A stretch of DNA of 64,000 bases, from the NCBI GenBank assembly GCA_023151315.1, contig JAKLJE010000001.1, positions 186,001-250,000 on the forward strand, given 5' to 3'. The translations under genes were made by a program, and so were the position numbers. A model generated the notes under the pieces. That model made no database searches. It was given only the letters and a program-made list of their open reading frames with translations, and had not been told where the DNA came from. Each line of letters opens with the position of its first letter. Positions within the stretch are counted from its first letter, which is position 1. Positions 15,945 to 23,246 of this stretch are shown in pieces. This DNA comes from Bacteroidia bacterium. Lineage in GTDB: Bacteria; Bacteroidota; Bacteroidia; Palsa-965.

Positions 15945-17092
15945 GATTTTTTCAAGCCTTCGTACAAAGCTTCAAACTTAGCAACAATTACTTCCCAACT
16001 GTATTTCTTCTTCTCAATTTGTGTTGCAGCAACGAAGGAAGCTTCTTTGTTGTTCGTGTAATAATCAACAATGCTGTCGGCAACAGATGTTTTCTCGGCC
16101 GGAACAACATAGCCGGATTTGCCGTGCTCAATGATTTCTCCAAGTCCTCCGACGTTAGTAACCAACGATGGTTTATCGAAATGAAGTGCAATTTTCGTTA
16201 CTCCGCTTTGTGTTGCGGTGTGATAAGTTTGCGTTACAAGATCGCAGGCACTGAAGTAATATTTTACTTCATCATCCGGAATGAATTTAGTATGCAGATG
16301 AACGCGATCCTCAAGCTTATTTCTTGCAATGATCTCATTGTAATAAGTCGGATCTTCGTAGTATTCGCCTGCAACGATCAATTGGATGTTATCGCTTTTC
16401 AGTCGTTCATCTGCCATCGCCTCCAACAGTAGATCCAATCCTTTGTACTTGCGTATCAAACCGAAAAACAGCAAATACTTTCCGTTCGAAGGAAGTTTCA
16501 GATGCTCACGCGCAGTATGCTTATCAATCGCATCCCCGAATGAAGAATAAAGCGGGTGTTCTGCAAACACTGCATTCTGCGGCACATCAAATTTCTTCAG
16601 GTCGTTAATCACGCTGTGCGACATCGCGAGAAATCCGTGACAACTCTTCAGAAAATAATTCGCAAACATGCGGTCACCGAAACGCTTTTCATGCGGAATG
16701 GCGTTGTCTACAAGCGAAATTATTCTCGTGTGTCCATTGCTTCTGAGTCTTCTTGCAATTGTGCCCAAAGATGGACCCATGAACGGCAACCAAAAGCGAA
16801 TGACCACAAAGTCCGGACGTTCTTTCTTGAGCTTGTTCCCGAGTGAAATCCAGTTGAATGGATTAACGGAATTAATCACCGAACGAATATTCACTCCTTG
16901 CGGAGCTTTACGTTCGTGATCAAATTGTGAAGTGCCCGGAAACAGAAATCCGGGATATTGAAGCGAGAAAGAGATTATTTCGCAATCGTGCCCCGCATCT
17001 TGAAATGCCTTACATAGCAATTCATCGAATGTTGCCAATCCGCCTCGCAGCGGCCAACCGGGACCAATGACGAAAATTTTCAACTTTTTCAA
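15941..17092 (-). CDS. Glycosyltransferase, GT4-like (family 1)
   Basis: The 383-residue GT-B fold enzyme begins IFVIGPGWPLRGGLATF, with the glycine-rich acceptor loop. It has the GT4 donor-site features LLFFGLIRKYKGLDLLLEA (about 211) and the nucleotide-sugar segment VTNVGGLGEIIEHGKSGYVV near residue 330. It probably adds a sugar, plausibly the heptose made by its operon partners, to a surface glycan. It is the first gene of the operon. The start appears to be TTG at 17092, seven bases after a perfect -7 box, so a leaderless or nearly leaderless mRNA is possible. There is no TM segment. Confidence 0.85.
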   Translation of the reverse strand: MKKLKIFVIGPGWPLRGGLATFDELLCKAFQDAGHDCEIISFSLQYPGFLFPGTSQFDHERKAPQGVNIRSVINSVNPFNWISLGNKLKKERPDFVVIRFWLPFMGPSLGTIARRLRSNGHTRIISLVDNAIPHEKRFGDRMFANYFLKSCHGFLAMSHSVINDLKKFDVPQNAVFAEHPLYSSFGDAIDKHTAREHLKLPSNGKYLLFFGLIRKYKGLDLLLEAMADERLKSDNIQLIVAGEYYEDPTYYNEIIARNKLEDRVHLHTKFIPDDEVKYYFSACDLVTQTYHTATQSGVTKIALHFDKPSLVTNVGGLGEIIEHGKSGYVVPAEKTSVADSIVDYYTNNKEASFVAATQIEKKKYSWEVIVAKFEALYEGLKKS

Positions 17093-17099
17093 AACTTGG

Positions 17100-17107
17100 C
17101 AAAGGTA
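17100..17107 (-). promoter_or_regulatory. -7 box of the heptose/glycosyltransferase operon (TACCTTTG)
   Basis: The minus strand reads TACCTTTG, a full TAnnTTTG match, ending seven bases before the TTG start at 17092. No TTG occurs at the expected -33 distance. Confidence 0.45.
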
Positions 17108-17230
17108 GTGGGTTGGCGGAAGGTTTTGTTCGGATCGGGCTAAAACGTCAGAATTTTCAAAATTTCGAAGAAAACACCAGTTTTATCCCGCGCATCGCAC
17201 TTTTTTCTAAAAAAAACAGGGTAACCAAAT

Positions 17231-17260
17231 TTGAAAATGTTCGTTTTTACTATACATTTG
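17231..17260 (+). promoter_or_regulatory. Promoter of rpsU (TTG-N19-TACATTTG)
   Basis: TTG (17231-17233) and a perfect TACATTTG (17253-17260) are exactly 19 bases apart. The leader to the ATG at 17295 is about 28 bases and contains no Shine-Dalgarno. Confidence 0.85.
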
Positions 17261-17294
17261 CACCCCTAATAAATTTTAAACGACACAAATTACC

Positions 17295-17486
17295 ATGATC
17301 GTAGTTGCAGTAAAAGAAGGCGAATCAATCGAAAAAGCACTCAAGAAGTTCAAGAAGAAGTTCGAGAAAACAGGAACTGTTCGTGAACTGCGCGACCGTC
17401 AGAAGTTTACAAAACCTTCTATTCGTAAGCGTGAGACTAAACTTCGTGCGATTTACCGCCAGACTCTCCAGATTGCTGAGGCGTAA
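17295..17486 (+). CDS. rpsU: 30S ribosomal protein bS21
   Basis: The 63-residue basic protein matches bS21: MIVVAVKEGESIEKALKKFK, then the KFTKPSIRKR segment. In Bacteroidota ribosomes bS21, with bS18 and bS6, is known to help cover the 3' end of 16S rRNA and so block Shine-Dalgarno pairing. Tyr54, which I recall as the contacting residue in the Flavobacterium johnsoniae structure, is present here (RAIYRQ). No Shine-Dalgarno precedes this rpsU. A long stem-loop follows and separates it from the xer gene. Confidence 0.95.
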   Translation: MIVVAVKEGESIEKALKKFKKKFEKTGTVRELRDRQKFTKPSIRKRETKLRAIYRQTLQIAEA

Positions 17487-17510
17487 GCCTTTTCACAATA
17501 TTTTGTAGAG

Positions 17511-17576
17511 AAATACACACAAGTCGGGAAACCCTCATGCAGGGAACACCGTAAACTTGTGTGTATTTTATTTTTT
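17511..17576 (+). terminator. Long nested stem-loop and T-tract after rpsU
   Basis: A perfect 14-bp inverted repeat (17511-17524 with 17555-17568, AAATACACACAAGT and its complement) encloses a CGG/CCG pairing and an inner CCCT-CATGC-AGGG hairpin. It is followed by TATTTTATTTTTT. The T-tract ends at the GTG used as start of the xer gene. It looks like a terminator or attenuator for rpsU, with read-through needed for xer and hpf. Confidence 0.7.
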
Positions 17577-18503
17577 GTGGATAACGATCCTGTTGTTTCT
17601 TTTCTTTCTCATTTAAAGCACGAAAAACGGTGCTCTCCTCACACTGTGAAAGCGTATGAGGGTGATCTGATCGAATTCCGCGATTTTCTTTCTGTTCAGT
17701 ATCAACTCGATTCTCTGCTGGACGCTCAATTTCAATTTATCAGATCCTGGATTGCATCAATGATGGATGCGGGAATGAACGCGCGATCAATTAATAGGAA
17801 AATCACTGCGCTACGTACTTTTTACAGGTTTCAGCTTCGTGAAGGTTTGATCAAAATCAATCCTGCTCAGAAAATTGTCGGACCGAAAATCAGTAAGCGT
17901 CTTCCGGCTTTTGTTGACGAAAAAGGAATGGAACAGCTTCATCGTCCGGGTTTTATTGAAGAATCGGAAAACGATGAATTCGACGGTATGACAGTCCGTC
18001 TGATTATCGAATTGTTGTATTCAACCGGAATGCGTCTTGCGGAGTTAATCAGCCTGAAAATCGATGATGTAAATCTCAAAGCAGGAACTCTGAAAGTCCT
18101 TGGAAAACGGAATAAAGAGCGAATCATTCCATTTCCGCTGGAAGCCGGGGAGTTTATCGCAAAATACTTAACCGCTCGACGCCAAATTCTAAATGAAAAT
18201 CCTGATTCTGACAGTGAAATTCTGTTAATACGCAGTAACGGCAAGAAAACCGGCCGTACATTTGTTTACAAGAAGGTCAAACAGTATCTTAGTCTCGTAA
18301 CCACTATCGATAAAAAAAGCCCACATGTGTTGCGTCACACTTTTGCGACGCACATGCTGAACAACGGAGCGGACCTCAATGCGATTAAAGAACTGCTGGG
18401 TCATGCAAACCTCTCCGCGACGCAGGTGTACACGCACAACACTGTAGATAAACTCAAAGCAATTTATCACAAGGCACATCCCCGGGCCGGAAATACGCAG
18501 TAG
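17577..18503 (+). CDS. xerC: Tyrosine recombinase XerC/XerD
   Basis: The protein, 308 residues from GTG at 17577, has the SAM-like N-terminal core-binding domain (FLSHLKHEKRCSPHTVKAYE) and the catalytic domain. Its active-site residues are Arg in STGMRLAEL, His and Arg in HVLRHTFATHML, His in LLGHANL and the nucleophile Tyr in ATQVYTH. It should resolve chromosome dimers at dif. I prefer GTG 17577 over GTG 17559 because the latter lies in the terminator stem and adds residues unlike the family. It sits between rpsU and hpf. XerC versus XerD cannot be separated with confidence. Confidence 0.92.
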   Translation: MDNDPVVSFLSHLKHEKRCSPHTVKAYEGDLIEFRDFLSVQYQLDSLLDAQFQFIRSWIASMMDAGMNARSINRKITALRTFYRFQLREGLIKINPAQKIVGPKISKRLPAFVDEKGMEQLHRPGFIEESENDEFDGMTVRLIIELLYSTGMRLAELISLKIDDVNLKAGTLKVLGKRNKERIIPFPLEAGEFIAKYLTARRQILNENPDSDSEILLIRSNGKKTGRTFVYKKVKQYLSLVTTIDKKSPHVLRHTFATHMLNNGADLNAIKELLGHANLSATQVYTHNTVDKLKAIYHKAHPRAGNTQ

Positions 18504-18507
18504 CGTG

Positions 18508-18529
18508 TTGGGGCAGGGAAGGAGCCCAA
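18508..18529 (+). other. Hairpin ahead of the hpf Shine-Dalgarno
   Basis: TTGGGGC and GCCCAA can pair around the loop AGGGAAGGA, which itself carries an AAGGAG. The structure lies between the xer stop codon and the hpf Shine-Dalgarno and could influence access to it. No T-run follows, so it is not a terminator. Confidence 0.4.
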
Positions 18530-18533
18530 AAAC

Positions 18534-18540
18534 AAGGAGG
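18534..18540 (+). promoter_or_regulatory. hpf: Full Shine-Dalgarno (AAGGAGG) of hpf
   Basis: AAGGAGG stands 5 bases before the ATG at 18546, the strongest ribosome-binding site I see in the window. Almost all other genes here lack one, as is usual in Bacteroidota, so this site is exceptional and may mark regulated translation. Confidence 0.85.
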
Positions 18541-18545
18541 ACATT

Positions 18546-18845
18546 ATGGACATTCAGATTCAATCCATTCATTTTAAAGCCGATCGTAAGCTTATTGATT
18601 TCATCAATGAAAAGGTTGGCAAACTGAATCAGTTTTTCGAAGGAATTATCAGCAGCGAAGTTTTTCTGCGCCTTGATAAGTCGGATGGAGCGGAAAACAA
18701 AGTGGCAGAGATTAAAATTCACGTTCCGGGCAACGAACTCTACGTAAAACGTCAGTGTAAAACCTTCGAAGAGGCCGTGGATACCGGTACCGAAGCACTG
18801 ACCAAACAGATTAAAAAATACAAGGAAAAAGTCCGTGCTCACTGA
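18546..18845 (+). CDS. hpf: Ribosome hibernation promoting factor (short HPF/RaiA family)
   Basis: The 99-residue protein has the HPF/YfiA beta-alpha-beta-beta-beta-alpha pattern: MDIQIQSIHFKADRKLIDFI, a central KVAEIKIHVPGNELYVKR, and the basic C-terminal helix KQIKKYKEKVRAH. It binds the 30S decoding region and inactivates ribosomes in stationary phase. It lacks the C-terminal dimerisation domain of long HPF. It is the last gene of an rpsU-xer-hpf unit and ends at a clear terminator. Confidence 0.93.
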   Translation: MDIQIQSIHFKADRKLIDFINEKVGKLNQFFEGIISSEVFLRLDKSDGAENKVAEIKIHVPGNELYVKRQCKTFEEAVDTGTEALTKQIKKYKEKVRAH

Positions 18846-18870
18846 TAATCAATGAGTTGTTCAGCATAAG

Positions 18871-18902
18871 GGCCTCGGAGGAAACTCCGGGGTCTTTTTT
18901 TT
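18871..18902 (+). terminator. Terminator after hpf
   Basis: GGCCTCGGA and TCCGGGGTC form a 9-bp stem (two G-U pairs) with a 6-base loop, followed by eight T. Confidence 0.85.
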
Positions 18903-18956
18903 CTGCCGTAGAATGCCTTTTTTTGCGCCGAAAACGCAAAAAATAATTCACAGATA

Positions 18957-18986
18957 TTGTTGCATAAATAAACTTTTATACATTTG
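18957..18986 (+). promoter_or_regulatory. Promoter of the tRNA-tuf-rpo supercluster (TTG-N19-TACATTTG)
   Basis: TTG (18957-18959) and TACATTTG (18979-18986) are exactly 19 bases apart, an ideal Bacteroidota promoter. The untranslated leader to the first tRNA is about 105 bases. Confidence 0.85.
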
Positions 18987-19029
18987 CAGTCCTTTTTAGA
19001 AAGGGTCGCGGGTTAAAACCGACGAAAAA

Positions 19030-19041
19030 GTTCTTTGAAAT
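19030..19041 (+). promoter_or_regulatory. boxA-like antitermination element
   Basis: GTTCTTTGAAAT in the untranslated leader resembles the boxA-like GTTCTTTGA that I recall from Bacteroidota rRNA leaders. It could load Nus factors and let polymerase pass the structured tRNA genes. Recognition is from memory and untested. Confidence 0.4.
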
Positions 19042-19097
19042 CAGGAAAAAGCGCAATAATAACGGAAGCGCCGTAAGTAATTTATCTGACCAGTTTA

Positions 19098-19170
19098 GCC
19101 GGTGTAGCTCAGCTGGTAGAGCAGCTGACTTGTAATCAGCAGGTCGGGGGTTCGAGTCCCTTCGCCGGCT
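19098..19170 (+). tRNA. tRNA-Thr (TGT)
   Basis: The cloverleaf folds fully. The acceptor GCCGGTG pairs with CGCCGGC (one G-U), the anticodon stem GCTGA/TCAGC encloses loop CTTGTAA (anticodon TGT), and the T-loop is TTCGAGT. CCA is not encoded. Confidence 0.95.
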
Positions 19171-19226
19171 CTTTAATTCTTAAAGAGATTTTTTCGGTCA
19201 GATGATTAAGGTACGGTGAGGAATCC

Positions 19227-19308
19227 GGGGAGATACTCAAGCGGCCAACGAGGACAGACTGTAAATCTGTTGACCTAGTCTTCACAGGTTCGAATCCTGT
19301 TCTCCCCA
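19227..19308 (+). tRNA. tRNA-Tyr (GTA)
   Basis: A class II tRNA with a long variable arm. The acceptor is GGGGAGA/TCTCCCC, the anticodon stem ACAGA/TCTGT has loop CTGTAAA (anticodon GTA), and the discriminator is A. CCA is not encoded. Confidence 0.95.
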
Positions 19309-19342
19309 CTTGATCAGCATGAATTTGCTGTAAATGTTTTTA

Positions 19343-19415
19343 GCGGAAGTAGCTCATTTGGTAGAGCATCAGCCTTCCAAGCTGAGGGTGGCCGGTTCGA
19401 GCCCGGTCTTCCGCT
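19343..19415 (+). tRNA. tRNA-Gly (TCC)
   Basis: The acceptor GCGGAAG pairs with CTTCCGC, the anticodon stem TCAGC/GCTGA encloses CTTCCAA (anticodon TCC), and the T-arm is GCCGG-TTCGAGC-CCGGT. Unlike its neighbours it is followed by an encoded CCA (19416-19418). Its last bases are repeated 70 bases downstream. Confidence 0.95.
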
Positions 19416-19490
19416 CCATATTAAAGCGAGATTAACGGGCGAGAAGTTTGCACTGAGCTTGTCGAAGTGAGCCCGGTCTTCCGCTCCATA
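19399..19490 (+). repeat. Direct repeat of the tRNA-Gly 3' end around a 48-bp insert
   Basis: A 22-bp sequence running from GAGCCCGG to CTCCATA, that is, the 3' T-arm, acceptor strand, CCA and TA of tRNA-Gly, occurs exactly at 19399-19420 and again at 19469-19490. The insert between the copies ends in CACTGAGCTTGTCGAAGTG (19451-19469), a near-palindromic motif that I recall as scattered through many bacterial genomes. This looks like a scar of insertion or site-specific recombination at the tRNA end. Confidence 0.85.
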
Positions 19491-19525
19491 ATTCCCGACC
19501 TTTATTATTCGCTTTTTCTGATTCA

Positions 19526-19597
<72 letters not shown>

Positions 19598-19752
19598 CAC
19601 AAGCTGAGATACTTTCAATTGAATGAATCAAACATTCGCTTACTCTGCAGGTAACGAATGAAAAGCATAAAATGAATACCGGGAAACCGGAAATGAATAC
19701 AAGTTTCGAAACAAGTAAAACAACAACAACAAACACTTAACAATCCATAGCT

Positions 19753-20940
19753 ATGGCAAAAGAGAAATTCGACCGTTCCAAGCCGCACGTGAACGTCGGT
19801 ACTATTGGTCACGTTGACCACGGCAAAACCACATTGACAGCTGCTATCACTTCAGTTCTCGCTGACAAAGGTCTTGCACAAGCGCGTGACTTCTCATCAA
19901 TCGACAATGCTCCTGAAGAAAAAGAGCGTGGTATCACTATCAACACCGCGCACGTAGAATACGAAACTGCTAACCGTCACTACGCTCACGTTGACTGTCC
20001 TGGTCACGCTGACTACGTTAAGAACATGGTTACAGGTGCTGCTCAGATGGACGGTGCTATCCTCGTTGTAGCTGCTACAGACGGTCCGATGCCACAAACT
20101 CGCGAGCATATCCTTCTTGCTCGTCAGGTAGGTGTTCCTCAAATCGTTGTGTTCATGAACAAAGTGGACATGGTTGACGATCCGGAACTTCTTGACCTCG
20201 TTGAGATGGAAATCCGCGAACTTCTTTCTTTCTACCAGTTCAACGGAGACAAAACTCCGATCATCCGTGGTTCTGCACTTGGCGGTCTGAACAAAGATCC
20301 TAAGTGGGTTGAAAAAATCATGGAATTGATGGACGCTGTGGATTCTTATATCCCAACTCCTGCTCGTGATAAAGACAAGCCTTTCCTGATGTCTGTAGAA
20401 GACGTATTCACAATCACTGGTCGTGGTACAGTTGCTACAGGTCGTATCGAAACAGGTATCATCAATGTTGGTGAAGACGTGGAAATCATCGGTATGCAGG
20501 AAGAGAAATTGAAGTCTACTTGCACAGGTGTTGAGATGTTCCGTAAACTCCTCGATTCAGGTGAAGCTGGAGACAACGTAGGTCTTCTCCTCCGTGGTAT
20601 CGACAAGAAAGATATCCGTCGCGGTATGGTTATCGCTAAGCCGGGATCTATCACTCCTCACTCTGACTTCAAAGCTGAGATCTATGTATTGAAGAAAGAA
20701 GAAGGTGGACGTCACACTCCATTCCATAACAAATACCGTCCGCAGTTCTATTTCCGTACAACTGACGTAACAGGCGAGATCACTCTTCCTGAAGGACGCG
20801 AAATGGTTATGCCTGGTGATAACGTAACTATCTCTGTAAATCTGATCGTTCCTATCGCGATGGACAAAGGTCTTCGTTTCGCGATCCGTGAAGGTGGACG
20901 TACAGTTGGTGCAGGACAGGTTATTGAAATTACCAAGTAA
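19753..20940 (+). CDS. tuf: Translation elongation factor Tu
   Basis: The 395-residue GTPase delivers aminoacyl-tRNA to the ribosome. The G1 motif GHVDHGKTT (about 18-26), G3 DCPGHADY, G4 NKVD and the C-terminal barrel segments ([19 protein letters not shown]) are all intact. The 155-base stretch between the last tRNA and the ATG is A-rich, contains a CCGG-GAAA-CCGG tetraloop hairpin and no Shine-Dalgarno. Codon use is strongly biased, as expected for one of the most expressed genes. It is transcribed with the tRNAs on both sides. Confidence 0.99.
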   Translation: MAKEKFDRSKPHVNVGTIGHVDHGKTTLTAAITSVLADKGLAQARDFSSIDNAPEEKERGITINTAHVEYETANRHYAHVDCPGHADYVKNMVTGAAQMDGAILVVAATDGPMPQTREHILLARQVGVPQIVVFMNKVDMVDDPELLDLVEMEIRELLSFYQFNGDKTPIIRGSALGGLNKDPKWVEKIMELMDAVDSYIPTPARDKDKPFLMSVEDVFTITGRGTVATGRIETGIINVGEDVEIIGMQEEKLKSTCTGVEMFRKLLDSGEAGDNVGLLLRGIDKKDIRRGMVIAKPGSITPHSDFKAEIYVLKKEEGGRHTPFHNKYRPQFYFRTTDVTGEITLPEGREMVMPGDNVTISVNLIVPIAMDKGLRFAIREGGRTVGAGQVIEITK

Positions 20941-20961
20941 TAACTCTGATATTCAAGTGCA

Positions 20962-21002
20962 AGCGAAGGAGTGCAGCTGAAAAATGCTGTACTCCTTTCG
21001 CT
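20962..21002 (+). other. Stem-loop between tuf and tRNA-Trp
   Basis: AGCGAAGGAGTGCAGC and GCTGTACTCCTTTCGCT pair almost perfectly (one bulged A, one G-U). No T-run follows, so this is more likely a processing or mRNA-end-protecting hairpin than a terminator. Confidence 0.6.
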
Positions 21003-21034
21003 GCCAATAAGAAGTTCAGTTTCCCGGCATCCAA

Positions 21035-21105
21035 ACGGGCATAGTTCAATGGTAGAATAGCGGTCTCCAAAACCGTTGATCTAGGTTCGAATCCTGGTGC
21101 CCGTG
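21035..21105 (+). tRNA. tRNA-Trp (CCA)
   Basis: The acceptor ACGGGCA pairs with TGCCCGT, the anticodon stem GCGGT/ACCGT encloses CTCCAAA (anticodon CCA), and the discriminator is G as usual for Trp. It lies between tuf and secE, a common Bacteroidota arrangement. Confidence 0.95.
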
Positions 21106-21148
21106 CAAAGAAAATCAGAAGAGGAAACTCTTCACAAAGAAGTAAAGA

Positions 21149-21340
21149 ATGAACAAGCTGAGAGCATACATTGATGAAGTTCGCGATGAGCTGGTGAATA
21201 AAGTAACCTGGCCTACGTGGGCGGAATTGCAGGAAAGCGCAATCATTGTGATGATTGCAACTGTGATTTTCGCTATCGTGGTTTTTGCGATGGATTTCTC
21301 CTTCAACAAAGGCATGGAGTTCATTTACAATTCAATCTAA
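21149..21340 (+). CDS. secE: Preprotein translocase subunit SecE
   Basis: The 63-residue protein is the short, single-helix SecE form. The amphipathic segment DEVRDELVNKVTWPTWAELQ carries the conserved KVTWPT motif and is followed by one TM helix (about 31-52). It clamps SecY in the inner-membrane translocon. Its position between tRNA-Trp and nusG is the canonical one. Confidence 0.95.
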   Translation: MNKLRAYIDEVRDELVNKVTWPTWAELQESAIIVMIATVIFAIVVFAMDFSFNKGMEFIYNSI

Positions 21341-21369
21341 TCAGTCGTATCCATTTTTACAATACAGCA

Positions 21370-21933
21370 ATGGCTGAAGTTCAGAATAACGATTCGCAGG
21401 TTAAGAAGTGGTACGTGCTTCGTGTGCAGAACGGCAAAGAGAAGAAGATCAAGCAGTACATTGAATCTGAAATTGCGCGTCTGGGTATGGGCGATTACGT
21501 GACTCAGGTACTTATTCCAATGGAAAAAGTAATCCAGATCCGTAATGGTAAAAAGGTGAGCAAGGAAAGAAACATTTTCCCTGGTTACCTGATGCTCGAA
21601 GGTTCACTCGTGGGTGAAATTCCGCATACACTGAAAAACATTACGGGTGTTATCGGATTCCTCGGATCAAAAACAGGAGATCCTGTTCCTCTGAGACAAT
21701 CTGAAATCAACCGTATCCTCGGTAAAGTCGATGAAATGGCAGGTGCTGAAGAAACCATGCTCAACACATTTGTTGTGGGCGAGCAGGTGAAGGTGATCGA
21801 CGGACCGTTCAATACGTTCTCGGGTGTGATCGAAGAGATCAACGAAGAGAAGAAGAAGCTCAAGGTAATGGTGAAAATTTTCGGAAGAAAGACGCCGCTT
21901 GAGCTCAACTACATGCAGGTAGAAAAAGAATAA
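21370..21933 (+). CDS. nusG: Transcription antitermination factor NusG
   Basis: The 187-residue protein begins at the ATG at 21370 (MAEVQNNDSQVKKWYVLRVQ). The NGN domain includes IFPGYLMLE and the C-terminal KOW domain starts GEQVKVIDGPFNTFSGVIEE. It binds RNA polymerase and, through S10 or Rho, couples or terminates transcription. It lies 29 bases after secE and heads the ribosomal protein segment. Confidence 0.98.
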   Translation: MAEVQNNDSQVKKWYVLRVQNGKEKKIKQYIESEIARLGMGDYVTQVLIPMEKVIQIRNGKKVSKERNIFPGYLMLEGSLVGEIPHTLKNITGVIGFLGSKTGDPVPLRQSEINRILGKVDEMAGAEETMLNTFVVGEQVKVIDGPFNTFSGVIEEINEEKKKLKVMVKIFGRKTPLELNYMQVEKE

Positions 21934-22005
21934 GACTGCATCATTGATTCGCTGTTACGCGCTTCCAAACATAACAGAACAATTAATTAGTATTAAAACA
22001 GTACA

Positions 22006-22449
22006 ATGGCAAAAGAAGTAAGTGCTCTGATTAAGCTCCAGATTAAGGGTGGCGCTGCTAACCCTTCACCTCCGATTGGCCCTGCATTGGGTGCAAAAGG
22101 TGTGAACATCATGGAGTTTTGCAAGCAATTCAATGCCCGTACGCAGGACAAGGCAGGCAAAGTCCTTCCGGTTATTATCACTGTTTACAGTGATAAGTCG
22201 TTTGAATTCATCATCAAACTTCCACCGGTAGCGATCCAGATTAAGGAGCATGCTAAAATCCAGTCCGGTTCCGGTGAATCAAACCGCAAAAAAGCGGGTT
22301 CAATCACTTGGGATCAGGTGCGTACAATCGCAGAAACCAAAATGCCGGATCTGAACTGCTTTACCATCGAGTCAGCAATGAGCATGGTTGCAGGTACAGC
22401 ACGCAGTATGGGTGTTGCGATTACGGGTGCGAATCCGCTCACGAAGTAA
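22006..22449 (+). CDS. rplK: 50S ribosomal protein uL11
   Basis: The 147-residue protein has the uL11 N-terminal [20 protein letters not shown] (proline-rich switch binding the factor-binding centre) and the C-terminal rRNA-binding domain ending [11 protein letters not shown]. It forms the stalk base and binds the GTPase-associated 23S rRNA region. Order nusG-rplK-rplA is standard. Confidence 0.98.
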   Translation: MAKEVSALIKLQIKGGAANPSPPIGPALGAKGVNIMEFCKQFNARTQDKAGKVLPVIITVYSDKSFEFIIKLPPVAIQIKEHAKIQSGSGESNRKKAGSITWDQVRTIAETKMPDLNCFTIESAMSMVAGTARSMGVAITGANPLTK

Positions 22450-22519
22450 TCTCAGAAGTTAAACCAGACGGAGTCCGGAGAATAATCGAAGGACGTTTGA
22501 ACGTCACAAAATCAGTACG

Positions 22520-23212
22520 ATGGCTAAAATCGCCAAAAAAAGAAAAGCTGCTATGGCAAAGTACGACGCTACTAAAGCGTACGGCGTTGCTGAAGCGGCT
22601 AAGATCGTTAAGGAGATTTCCACAACGAAATTCGACGCATCAGTGGATCTGAGCATCCGCTTGGGCGTTGATCCGCGTAAAGCGAACCAAATGGTTCGTG
22701 GATCAGTTTCCCTTCCGCACGGAACAGGTAAAAATGTTCGCGTTCTCGTAATCTGTACACCTGACAAAGAAGCTGAGGCAAAAGCTGCCGGAGCTGACCA
22801 CGTTGGTGGAGATGATTACATCGCGAAAATCCGTGAAGGTTGGACTGATGTTGACGTGATTATCACAACTCCAAGCATGATGGGTAAAGTCGGTGCTCTC
22901 GGTAAAGTTCTCGGTCCTCGCGGATTGATGCCAAACCCGAAAACCGGTACCGTTACAATGGACGTTGGTAAAGCAACGAAAGAATCTAAAGCAGGTAAGA
23001 TCGATTTCAAGGTTGATAAAGCCGGAATCATCCACGTTCCTGTAGGAAAAGTTTCTTTCTCGCCTGATAAACTCGCTGACAACGCGAACGAAATTCTTCA
23101 GACGATCATGAAACTGAAGCCTGCTTCTGCGAAAGGCGCATATGTGAAGAGTCTTTATCTCTCCAGCACAATGAGCCCTAGTGTTCAGATCGAAAGTAAA
23201 ACGCTTGCATAA
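22520..23212 (+). CDS. rplA: 50S ribosomal protein uL1
   Basis: The 230-residue protein carries the uL1 signature ending [15 protein letters not shown] and the conserved [20 protein letters not shown]. It forms the L1 stalk that handles deacylated tRNA. In other bacteria L1 autoregulates its operon, but I see no obvious mimic of its rRNA site in the 70 bases upstream. Confidence 0.98.
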   Translation: MAKIAKKRKAAMAKYDATKAYGVAEAAKIVKEISTTKFDASVDLSIRLGVDPRKANQMVRGSVSLPHGTGKNVRVLVICTPDKEAEAKAAGADHVGGDDYIAKIREGWTDVDVIITTPSMMGKVGALGKVLGPRGLMPNPKTGTVTMDVGKATKESKAGKIDFKVDKAGIIHVPVGKVSFSPDKLADNANEILQTIMKLKPASAKGAYVKSLYLSSTMSPSVQIESKTLA

Positions 23213-23246
23213 TCCATTGACGGCTCAGCCGTAAAATGAATCACAA

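Noticed and set aside
17261-17294. Shine-Dalgarno ahead of rpsU, as reported in other Bacteroidota
   Set aside because: The 34-base leader (AT-rich, ending ACAAATTACC) contains no GGAG-like sequence, so bS21 autoregulation through SD is not supported for rpsU itself here.
17559-17576. Alternative GTG start of the xer gene at 17559
   Set aside because: It lies within the right arm of the terminator stem, and the added residues (CILFF) are unlike Xer N-termini. GTG 17577 gives the normal length.
19469-19490. Second tRNA-Gly gene
   Set aside because: Only the 3' T-arm and acceptor strand are repeated; no D-arm or anticodon arm precedes them.
19399-19490. CRISPR or tandem-repeat array
   Set aside because: There are only two copies, which are tRNA-derived, with one 48-bp insert.
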